In this document: in pieces, positions 1 through 5,779 of the stretch
Numbering within the stretch: the stretch's first letter is position 1
How the letters are laid out: every line of letters starts with the position of its first letter
Source: Burkholderiales bacterium
GTDB lineage: Bacteria; Actinomycetota; Thermoleophilia; Gaiellales; Gaiellaceae
Length of the DNA: 7,481 nt
Assembly: GCA_025935595.1 (NCBI GenBank)
Contig: JAICUZ010000121.1
Coordinates: 1-7,481, forward strand
Direction of reading: 5' to 3'
Program-made: the position numbers and the translations under genes
The notes under the pieces: generated by a model
What the model was told of the DNA's origin: nothing
Seen by the model: only the letters and a program-made list of their open reading frames with translations
Database searches by the model: none

Positions 1-355
1 GCTTCGCGTGATTCGGACGTACCGATGGGCGATCTGGGCGGCCTGCCTGATGGACACCCACTATCACCTCGTGCTCCAGCCGACGCTTGGCGTTGTCTCC
101 GACGGAATGCGCCTTGTGAACGGCGGGCATTCGCGGGCGTTCAACAAACGCCACGGCCGTCGCGGCGCACTTTTCGAGTCACGCTTTACCGAACGAACCA
201 TTCGCGACGAGGGGCACCTGGCCGCAGCGGTCGCGTATGTCCATTACAACCCCGTCACCGCCGGCATGGTCGAGGACCCGGCGGCGTGGCCGTGGTCCAC
301 GCACCCGGGCTGCGACCTGTACCGCGTGCTCAGGCCCTATCTGAAAGGTGTCTGA
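1..355 (+). CDS. REP-associated tyrosine transposase (Y1/IS200-like), 5' partial
   Basis: This is the C-terminal part of a Y1-type (HUH) single-strand transposase of the REP-associated (RAYT) group; the N-terminus lies before the window. Codons are in frame from position 2, and the GTG at 8 is probably internal. The metal-binding HxH motif is seen in MDTHYHLVLQ, equivalent to the family's MpNHxHLL. It is followed by a GR-x-G-x-LFE-x-RF segment, an IRDE-x-HL helix, and AYVHYNPVTAGMV, which matches the family's YxxxNPVxAGLV block and carries the probable catalytic tyrosine (one of the two Tyr there). WPWSTH near the end matches the usual P-x-x-WPWSS. The family normally cuts and rejoins palindromic REP sequences as single strands. 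Such a palindrome overlaps this gene's stop codon. The reading frame is intact in the visible part, so it may be functional. By eye it looks slightly less G/C-biased than the metabolic genes. Confidence 0.88.
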   Translation, partial: LRVIRTYRWAIWAACLMDTHYHLVLQPTLGVVSDGMRLVNGGHSRAFNKRHGRRGALFESRFTERTIRDEGHLAAAVAYVHYNPVTAGMVEDPAAWPWSTHPGCDLYRVLRPYLKGV

Positions 356-375
356 CACCTGCGGTGTCAGACACC
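347..375. repeat. Nested palindromic REP-like element at transposase 3' end
   Basis: Two 13-bp arms, GGTGTCTGACACC (347-359) and GGTGTCAGACACC (363-375), are perfect reverse complements separated by TGC. Each arm is also a near-palindrome by itself (GGTGTC-N-GACACC), so the DNA could form one long hairpin or two small ones. The transposase stop TGA (353-355) lies in the left arm. Position and form fit a REP/RAYT recognition hairpin. It lies between two convergent genes and could also end transcription. On the minus strand the hairpin is followed by TTT only, so any terminator role for the cupredoxin gene would be weak. Confidence 0.8.
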
Positions 376-389
376 AGTCGAGTCGTCCC

Positions 390-740
390 TCAGCTGACGG
401 TGAACGAGCCTTTCATGAACGACTTGTGTGGGTCGCACACGAACGTGTACTTGCCCGCCTTCAGCTTCAGCTTCCAGGTCACGTTCTGCTTCTTGCCCAC
501 GGATGTCTTCTTGTCGATGCCGGGGCCCTTCAGATGGAAGTTGTGAATCGACGACTTGTCCGCGATCTTGAAGATGTAGGTGCCGGGCTTCAGCTTCGAC
601 ACCTTCTTGGTGCCCTTCTTGAGCGTAATCGTGAAGCCGGGCCCGTCCGTACCGACGAGGGTCGGCGTCGCGGCCGACGCGAGCGGCACCGCGAGCACAC
701 CGAGCAGTGCGACGGTCGCGGCGAGTGCAACGAGTTTCAT
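390..740 (-). CDS. Secreted cupredoxin (plastocyanin/azurin-like type-1 copper protein)
   Basis: A 116-residue small exported blue-copper-type protein, probably an electron carrier or copper binder outside the membrane. Residues 1-23 form a signal peptide: K2, a hydrophobic core of Ala/Leu/Val, and cleavage likely after ASA (23). The mature part is a lysine-rich beta domain. Candidate copper ligands are His66 in SIHNFHL and the C-terminal loop VCDPHKSFMKG, with Cys102, His105 and Met109. Plastocyanins usually have Cys-x2-His-x4-Met and azurins Cys-x4-His-x3-Met; here the spacing is Cys-x2-His-x3-Met. His69 is a possible alternative first ligand. The ATG start is supported by GAGGAG 4 nt upstream. 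The gene is convergent with the transposase and divergent from the FAD oxidase. The redox partner is unknown. Confidence 0.85.
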   Translation of the reverse strand: MKLVALAATVALLGVLAVPLASAATPTLVGTDGPGFTITLKKGTKKVSKLKPGTYIFKIADKSSIHNFHLKGPGIDKKTSVGKKQNVTWKLKLKAGKYTFVCDPHKSFMKGSFTVS

Positions 741-744
741 GGTG

Positions 745-750
745 CTCCTC
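745..750 (-). promoter_or_regulatory. Shine-Dalgarno site of the cupredoxin gene
   Basis: On the minus strand GAGGAG stands 4 nt before the ATG at 740-738. It is the only strong Shine-Dalgarno sequence I see at a gene start in this window. It fixes the cupredoxin start and contrasts with the SD-less starts of the neighbouring genes. Confidence 0.75.
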
Positions 751-776
751 TGATCGATTAGGGATCTCCGTTCGAC

Positions 777-782
777 AGGGTA
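777..782 (-). promoter_or_regulatory. Putative -10 box for the cupredoxin gene
   Basis: The minus strand reads TACCCT (TANNNT). A start about 7 nt downstream (near 770) would give a leader of roughly 30 nt containing the GAGGAG ribosome site. The box shares its TA step with the opposing -10 at 781-786. No convincing -35 is visible, so this rests on the -10 match and spacing only. Confidence 0.4.
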
Positions 783-786
783 CGCT
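781..786 (+). promoter_or_regulatory. Putative -10 box giving a leaderless GlcD-type mRNA
   Basis: TACGCT (TANNNT) is followed by exactly 6 nt and then the GTG at 793. If its last T is -7, the G of GTG is +1, the classic leaderless arrangement in actinobacteria. No Shine-Dalgarno sequence precedes the GTG, which fits. No good -35 is seen about 17 bp upstream. Confidence 0.5.
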
Positions 787-792
787 CGATCG

Positions 793-2139
793 GTGACCCT
801 GGCGGACGTACTACCGGCAGAGGCGATCGTCGAGCCGAAAGGGCGGTATCTCGCCGATCTGATGGGCCGCGGCGTGCAGGGAACGGCGGACGCGGTCGTG
901 CTCCCGTCGAGCGCCGAGGAGGTCGCGGCGGCGATGCGGTGGTGCTACGAGAACGACGTGCCGCTGACGGCGCGCGGCGGCGGCACCGGCCTCGCCGGCG
1001 GCGCGATCCCCGTGCAAGGCGGGATCGTGATCGGCTTCGAGCGCTTGAACCGCATCCGGCAGTTCGACCCGCTGCTCTGGCGCATCCAGGTCGAGGCAGG
1101 TGTCACGACCGGCGACGTCCATCGGCTCGCGCGCGAGAACGGCTTGCGCTTCCCGCCCGACCCCGGCGCCGCCGAGGTCAGCCAGATCGGCGGCAACATC
1201 GCGTGCAACGCCGGCGGCCCCCACGCATTCAAGTACGGCGTCACCGGTCACTGGGTGACCGGCCTCGAGGCCGTGATCCCGCCCGGCGAGATCGTCACGT
1301 TCGGCGGCCCCATCCGCAAGGACGTCGCGGGCTACGACCTGAGGAGCCTGCTCGTCGGGTCCGAGGGAACGCTCGGGCTCGTCACGGCGGCGTGGCTGCG
1401 CCTCGTCCCGGCGCCGGAGCTCGAGCTGCCGGTGATCGGCCTCTACCGCGACGCCGAGGCCGGCATCTCCGCGATCGAGCGCGTGCTCGCGTCGGGTGTC
1501 GTCCCCGCCGCGATCGAGTACCTCGACGGCGCGACTCTCTCCTATTCGGGAGACGCCTATCCGTTCGGGCTGCCGCCCGAGGCGGCGTTCATGGTGATCA
1601 CGGAGGCCGACGGCGCCGCGGCCGAAGCGCGGCGCGTCGCCGCCGAGCTCCGGGACGCGCTCGCCGACGACGCGGTCGCCGTGCACGCACCGACGGAGCC
1701 CAGCGAGGTCTCGGAGCTCTGGCGGTGGCGCGGCGGTGCGGCGTTCGCGATCCTCGCGCAACGAGGCGGGGCGTTCAGCGAGGACATCGCCGTGCCGCTC
1801 GACCGGCTACGCGACGTCGCGCGCGAGACGCTCGAGATCGGCGCACGCCACGACGTGCCGGCCCTGTCGTTCGGCCACGCAGGCGACGGCAACATCCATT
1901 CGACGTTCCTGTTCGCGCCGGAGGACCTCGACGAGGAGCAGCGCGCCGACGACGCGTGCCACGAGTTGTTCCAGCTCGCGCTGCGGCTCGGCGGGACGGT
2001 TACCGGGGAGCACGGCATCGGCTGGCTCAAGCGCGGGCAGCTCGAGCACCAGCTCGGCCCGACCGGCTACGACCTGCACCTTCGCGTGAAGCAGGCGTTC
2101 GACCCGAAGAACCTCCTGAATCCCGGCAAGAAGCGTTGA
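793..2139 (+). CDS. FAD-linked 2-hydroxyacid oxidase/dehydrogenase, GlcD/D-lactate dehydrogenase family
   Basis: A 448-residue flavoenzyme of the FAD_binding_4 plus FAD-oxidase_C architecture, which oxidises 2-hydroxyacids (glycolate, D-lactate, D-2-hydroxyglutarate and similar) to 2-keto acids. The PCMH-type FAD domain covers about residues 30-205: the pyrophosphate loop TARGGGTGLAGGA (59-71), GNIACNAGG (134-142), RKDVAGYDL (175-183) and SEGTLGLVT (190-198). The C-terminal domain has SEDIAVP (329-335), HAGDGNIH (His362, His369) and TGEHGIG (Glu406, His407), the usual metal/substrate residues, and ends with FDPKNLLNPGK, typical of the family. Length is normal for a complete protein. The start is GTG with no ribosome site but a -10 box 6 nt upstream. 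The stop overlaps the start of the MFS gene. No GlcE or GlcF partner follows, so it may act alone. The exact substrate is not readable. Confidence 0.9.
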   Translation: MTLADVLPAEAIVEPKGRYLADLMGRGVQGTADAVVLPSSAEEVAAAMRWCYENDVPLTARGGGTGLAGGAIPVQGGIVIGFERLNRIRQFDPLLWRIQVEAGVTTGDVHRLARENGLRFPPDPGAAEVSQIGGNIACNAGGPHAFKYGVTGHWVTGLEAVIPPGEIVTFGGPIRKDVAGYDLRSLLVGSEGTLGLVTAAWLRLVPAPELELPVIGLYRDAEAGISAIERVLASGVVPAAIEYLDGATLSYSGDAYPFGLPPEAAFMVITEADGAAAEARRVAAELRDALADDAVAVHAPTEPSEVSELWRWRGGAAFAILAQRGGAFSEDIAVPLDRLRDVARETLEIGARHDVPALSFGHAGDGNIHSTFLFAPEDLDEEQRADDACHELFQLALRLGGTVTGEHGIGWLKRGQLEHQLGPTGYDLHLRVKQAFDPKNLLNPGKKR

Positions 2140-3341
2140 GGGAGTCGTTCGGCGCGCTCCGCGAGCGCGAGTTCCGCCTGCTCTTCACCGGCCAGCTGAT
2201 CTCGCTCCTCGGCGACGCATTCACCTCCGTTGCACTCGCGTTCGCAGTGCTGTCGATCGGCGGTGCGACCGACCTCGGCATCGTCTTCGCGGCGAAGTCC
2301 GTGCCGCTCGTCACGTTCCTGCTCGTGGGCGGCGTGTTCGCCGACCGCCTGCCGCGCCGTTTCGTGATGCTCACCGCAGACGTCGTGCGGCTCGGCACGC
2401 AAGGCGGGACGGCGGCGCTCGTCCTCACGCACAACGCGCGCATCTGGGAGCTCGCCTTGCTCCAGGCCCTCGCCGGGACGGCGACTGCGTTCTTCAACCC
2501 GGCGTCGACGGGGCTCACGCCGATGACGGTGAGCCCCGAGCGGCTGCAGCAGGCAAACGCGCTGCGCGGGTTGTCGATGTCCGTCGCCGGGCTCGTCGGA
2601 CTCGGCCTCGGCGGCACGATCGTGACGCTTGCCGGGCCGGGCTGGGCACTCGCGGTCGACTCGGCGAGCTACGCGGTCAGCGCGTGGTTCCTCGCCCAGC
2701 TCCGATTGCCGGCGCACATCTCGCTGCCGGCGCAGTCGTTCCTCAGCGATCTGCAGGACGGATGGCGGGAATTCGTCGCGCGGACCTGGGTGTGGCTGAT
2801 CGTCATGGCGGCGTCGTTCGGGAACCTGTTCACGGCGATCTTCGGCGTGCTCGCGGCCGTCGTCGCGAAGGAGCATCTCGGGGGCGCATTCGCGTTCACC
2901 GAGATCCTGGTCGGGCTGTCTGCCGGCTCACTGCTCGGCGGGTTCCTGTCGCTGCGCGTGCACTTCAGGCGCCCGCTGTACGTCGGCTCGGCGCTGACGG
3001 CGTTCCTGGGAGTCCCGACGGCGCTGCTCGCCGTGCACGCGCCGGCACTCGTCGTCGCGTGCGGGACATTCCTCGCAGGCACCGGGAACATGGTGTTCAA
3101 CTCGCTCTGGGAGACGGCGCTGCAGCGGAACGTTGCTCCCGCCGCGCTGTCGAGGGTGAGCGCCTACGACTGGTTCGGCTCGCTTGCCTTCCAGCCGGTC
3201 GGGCTCGCGGTCGCAGGCCCGCTCGCCGCCGGGCTCGGCACGAGCGCGACCCTGTGGATCGCATCCGTCGGCTCCGTCGTGATCGCCGGGATCCTCGTCG
3301 CGACGCCGTCAGTCCGTGCCGTGACCTCGCATCCCGCGTAG
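2136..3341 (+). CDS. MFS transporter (MFS_3/EntS-like exporter family)
   Basis: A 401-residue integral membrane protein with about 12 hydrophobic segments, probably a proton-driven exporter. The N-terminus LREREFRLLFTGQLISLLGD matches the usual opening of MFS_3-type proteins (EntS, macrolide-efflux-like). MFS motif A lies between helices 2 and 3 as GGVFADRLPRR (about 65-75), with Asp70, Arg71 and Arg74/75. AFFNPASTGLTPMTV (118-132) followed by LQQANAL is another feature of this subgroup. The start chosen is TTG at 2136, because the frame opens just before the conserved N-terminus and the TTGA quartet shares bases with the stop of the FAD oxidase, implying translational coupling. No ATG or GTG fits better. 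The cargo is unknown; pairing with the oxidase suggests export of an organic acid or protection from one, but the family is better known for siderophore and drug export. Confidence 0.86.
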   Translation: MRESFGALREREFRLLFTGQLISLLGDAFTSVALAFAVLSIGGATDLGIVFAAKSVPLVTFLLVGGVFADRLPRRFVMLTADVVRLGTQGGTAALVLTHNARIWELALLQALAGTATAFFNPASTGLTPMTVSPERLQQANALRGLSMSVAGLVGLGLGGTIVTLAGPGWALAVDSASYAVSAWFLAQLRLPAHISLPAQSFLSDLQDGWREFVARTWVWLIVMAASFGNLFTAIFGVLAAVVAKEHLGGAFAFTEILVGLSAGSLLGGFLSLRVHFRRPLYVGSALTAFLGVPTALLAVHAPALVVACGTFLAGTGNMVFNSLWETALQRNVAPAALSRVSAYDWFGSLAFQPVGLAVAGPLAAGLGTSATLWIASVGSVVIAGILVATPSVRAVTSHPA

Positions 3342-3344
3342 TCT
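3339..3344 (+). promoter_or_regulatory. Putative -10 box of the dehydratase gene, made from the MFS stop codon
   Basis: TAGTCT (TANNNT) begins with the TAG stop codon of the MFS gene (3339-3341) and is followed by exactly 6 nt and then the GTG at 3351. The spacing again puts +1 on the start codon, and no Shine-Dalgarno sequence is present. A -35 is not obvious. The same geometry at 781-793 strengthens the call. Confidence 0.5.
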
Positions 3345-3350
3345 CGCGCC

Positions 3351-5024
3351 GTGGACCAGGACGCGCTTCGCCGTCGCGCTCGCGCCGGGTTGGCGGCGGC
3401 GCCGGAGCGTGCGCCCGCTCGGGCGCACTTCCGAGCGCTCGGCATCGACCCGGCGCGGCTCGAGGGACCGATCGTCGGTGTCTGCTCGACCTGGACCGGG
3501 ACGATGCCGTGCAACCTCAACCAGCTCGAGCTGTCGCGGCACGTCTGCGACGGCGTCGCGGCGGCCGGCGGCGTGCCGCTCCCCTTCAACACGATCGCGG
3601 TCAGCGACAACCAGTCACAGGGAACGCCCGGCATGCGTGCGTCGCTCGTCTCGCGCGAGGTGATCGCCGACTCGATCGAGCTGATGACGCACGCACACGA
3701 CTTCGATGCTCTCGTGTGCCTCGTCGGCTGCGACAAGACGGTGCCGGCCGCACTGATGGCGCTCGCGCGGCTCGACAAGCCCGCAGTCGTCCTCTACGGC
3801 GGCCCGATGCGCGCCGGCCCACACAACGTCACGATCCAGAACGTCTGGGAAGCGGTCGGGGCCGAGGAGCGCGGGCTGATCGACCGGGCCGAGCTCGACG
3901 CGCTGGAGCGCGTCGCATGCCCGAGCGCGGGCACGTGCGCCGGCCACTTCACCGCGAACACGATGGCGGTCGCGCTCGACTGCCTCGGCATCGCCGTCGT
4001 CGGAGACGGGCTCGTGTCCGCAGTCGACCTCGGAGCGAAAGCCGACGCCGCGCGCCGCGCGGGCAGGCTTGCGGTCGGCCCGCTCCCCTCCGCCCGGACG
4101 TTTCTCGACCGGCGCGCGCTCCTGAACGCGATGGCGGGGATCGCTGCGACCGGCGGCTCGACGAACGGTGTGCTGCACCTGCTCGCGATCGCGCGCGAGG
4201 CAGGAGTCGAGCTGACGCTCGACGATCTCGCCGAGGTCGCGGCACGCACGCCGGTGATCGCGAGCCTCGCCCCCTCGGGCCGCTACGTCGCCGACGACTT
4301 CCACGCCGCAGGCGGGACACGCACACTGATCCGGGAGCTCGCGGCAGCGCGCCTGATCGACGGCGACGCGCCGACGCTCGCCGGGCGGACGCTCGCCGAG
4401 GAAACGGCGGACGCGAGCGAGCCCGACGGCGAGATCGTCTTCACCGTCGAGCGCCCGTTCAAGACGACCGCGGCGCTGGCCGTGTTGCGGGGGAACCTCG
4501 CGCCCGACGGAAGCCTCGTGAAGGCCGCCGGCGCCGCCAGGAGCGGCCATCGCGGCCCCGCGCGCGTGTTCGACAGCGAGGAGGCCTGCGCCGACGCAGT
4601 GCGCGCGGGGCTCGTGCAGCCGGGCGACGTGCTCGTCGTCCGCTACGAGGGCCCGGCCGGCGGGCCCGGCATGCGCGAGATGCTGAGCATCACCTCGTCC
4701 GTCGTCGGTGCCGGGCTCGGCGAGAGCGTGGCGCTCGTGACCGACGGGCGCTTCTCCGGTGCCACGCGCGGCCTGATGGTCGGCCACGTCGCGCCCGAGG
4801 CCGCGCGCGGCGGCCCGCTCGCCGTCGTGCGCGACGGCGACACGATCTCGATCGACGTCGACGCCCGCTCGCTCCGCGTCGAGCTCGAGGACGCCGAGCT
4901 CGACCGGCGGCTCGCTATCTGGACGCGGCCGGAGCTGCCGTATGCGACCGGTGTGTTCGGCCGCTACCGCGCGCTCGTCGGCTCGGCATCCGAAGGCGCG
5001 GTCCTCCGGAACGGCGTCGCCTGA
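3351..5024 (+). CDS. IlvD/Edd-family dehydratase (dihydroxy-acid or sugar-acid dehydratase)
   Basis: A 557-residue Fe-S dehydratase, full length for the family, which removes water from dihydroxy acids (dihydroxyisovalerate in branched-chain amino acid synthesis, or aldonates to 2-keto-3-deoxy acids). The three cluster cysteines are present: Cys54 in MPCNLNQ, Cys127 in VGCDKTVP and Cys196 in AGTCAGHFTANTMA. Magnesium-site residues are Asp86 in VSDNQ, Asp128 and Lys129 in GCDK, and probably Glu443 in GPGMREML. The C-terminal domain has LVTDGRFSGATRG (462-474), GHVAPEAARGGP and a DGDTISID strand. The 86-96 segment DNQSQGTPGMR differs from the common IlvD form DGIAMG-x-EGM. The start is GTG in leaderless context. 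Its 3' end overlaps the lactonase gene on the other strand. The lactonase and two sugar-dehydrogenase-like genes beside it favour a sugar acid as substrate, but a biosynthetic IlvD cannot be excluded. Confidence 0.9.
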   Translation: MDQDALRRRARAGLAAAPERAPARAHFRALGIDPARLEGPIVGVCSTWTGTMPCNLNQLELSRHVCDGVAAAGGVPLPFNTIAVSDNQSQGTPGMRASLVSREVIADSIELMTHAHDFDALVCLVGCDKTVPAALMALARLDKPAVVLYGGPMRAGPHNVTIQNVWEAVGAEERGLIDRAELDALERVACPSAGTCAGHFTANTMAVALDCLGIAVVGDGLVSAVDLGAKADAARRAGRLAVGPLPSARTFLDRRALLNAMAGIAATGGSTNGVLHLLAIAREAGVELTLDDLAEVAARTPVIASLAPSGRYVADDFHAAGGTRTLIRELAAARLIDGDAPTLAGRTLAEETADASEPDGEIVFTVERPFKTTAALAVLRGNLAPDGSLVKAAGAARSGHRGPARVFDSEEACADAVRAGLVQPGDVLVVRYEGPAGGPGMREMLSITSSVVGAGLGESVALVTDGRFSGATRGLMVGHVAPEAARGGPLAVVRDGDTISIDVDARSLRVELEDAELDRRLAIWTRPELPYATGVFGRYRALVGSASEGAVLRNGVA

Positions 5025-5773
5025 GGCCCGGACACGCCCGCGTCGTAGGCGTAGATGCGGCCGTCGCCGCGACCGCTCGTGATGTACAGCGTCGTGCCGC
5101 CGAAACAGCACGACGTGACGTTCTCCGTGGGGACGGGGACGATGCGGTCGAGCGACCCGTCCGGCGCACGGCGCTCGACGCGCGAGCCGCCGTAGAACGC
5201 GACCCATACGAAGCCCTCGTCGTCCACGGTGAGCCCGTCCGGGTGACCGTCGACCTCGGCGAAGGTCGCGCGTGCGCCCAGCCCGCCGTCGTACGGGTAG
5301 ACGTCGATGCGGTGCGTCGGCGTGTCGACGTAGTACATCGACGCTCCGTCGGGCGACCAGCCGATGCCGTTGGCGATCGTCAGGCCGGCGAGGATCGTCG
5401 TCAGCCCCAACTCGTCGAGGCGATAGAGCGCTCCTGCGGCAGGGCGATGGTCGACGGCCGTCGTGCCGACCCACAGCCGGCCCGTCGGGTCGCACGCGCC
5501 GTCGTTCGCCCGCAGGTCGGAGCCGTGCGGGAACCGGGCGAGCACCTCGCCGCTCGACAGGAGCTCGATCCGGTCGGCCAGCGCGACGACCAGGTCTCGG
5601 TCCACGGTCGGGTTCGCACAGCCGACCATCGCGTCGAAGCGCTCGACCGAGTGGGAGCCGTCGAAGCGATGAAGCGCGCAGCCCTCGACGTCCACCCAGG
5701 TGAGGACACCCTGGTAGTAGCGCGGGCCCTCGGCGAGCGCACACCGCACGTCGGTGACTACCTCTAGGCTCAC
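4964..5773 (-). CDS. SMP-30/regucalcin-family lactonase (gluconolactonase-like)
   Basis: A 269-residue six-bladed beta-propeller hydrolase that opens sugar lactones to aldonic acids using a divalent metal. Ligands match regucalcin: Glu15 in ALAEGP, Asn135 in IANGIGWSPDG and Asp179 in HPDGLTVD, with substrate-contact residues Arg88 and Asn90 in LRANDGACDPTGRLWVGT. WVAFYGGSRV (190-199) and TSCCFGG (220-226) are further family blocks, the latter strikingly like animal regucalcin. It is a little shorter than regucalcin (about 299). The start is GTG at 5773, since the family alignment begins just after it and the frame upstream has no family similarity; GTG at 5749 is an alternative. There is no signal peptide, so it is cytoplasmic. 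The last 61 bp overlap the dehydratase end, and its start lies 6 bp from the divergent SDR start. It most likely feeds aldonate to the dehydratase. Confidence 0.9.
   Translation of the reverse strand: MSLEVVTDVRCALAEGPRYYQGVLTWVDVEGCALHRFDGSHSVERFDAMVGCANPTVDRDLVVALADRIELLSSGEVLARFPHGSDLRANDGACDPTGRLWVGTTAVDHRPAAGALYRLDELGLTTILAGLTIANGIGWSPDGASMYYVDTPTHRIDVYPYDGGLGARATFAEVDGHPDGLTVDDEGFVWVAFYGGSRVERRAPDGSLDRIVPVPTENVTSCCFGGTTLYITSGRGDGRIYAYDAGVSGPQATPFRRTAPSDAEPTSAR
5765..5770 (+). promoter_or_regulatory. Putative -10 box of the SDR-MDR operon
   Basis: TAGGCT (TANNNT) ends 9 nt before the ATG at 5780, leaving a leader of about 0-3 nt, and no Shine-Dalgarno sequence is present. The box lies inside the first codons of the divergent lactonase gene. 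There is no clear -35, and no matching TANNNT box is visible for the lactonase on the minus strand. Confidence 0.4.
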
Positions 5774-5779
5774 GCGGGT

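Noticed and set aside
1244..1262. 8-bp inverted repeat CCGGTCAC-TGG-GTGACCGG
   Set aside because: It lies inside a conserved part of the FAD oxidase and is explained by codons for TGHWVTG; there is no T-run and no second copy was noticed.
939..2135. Upstream extension of the MFS frame through the FAD oxidase gene, suggesting an 800-residue fusion
   Set aside because: The part before 2136 is Arg-rich shadow sequence and MFS similarity begins right at the TTG. The oxidase in the other frame has all its motifs and a normal C-terminus.
4648..4672. GC-rich palindromic run of GGGCCC/GGCCGG in the dehydratase gene
   Set aside because: It encodes the conserved GPAGGPGM active-site loop; such runs are common by chance at this G+C content.
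2684..5767. Very long open plus-strand frame (about 1027 codons) running through the MFS, dehydratase and lactonase genes
   Set aside because: Its translation is almost only Arg, Ala, Gly and Pro with no domain, and it crosses real genes on both strands. It is the expected stop-free shadow frame of very G/C-rich coding DNA.
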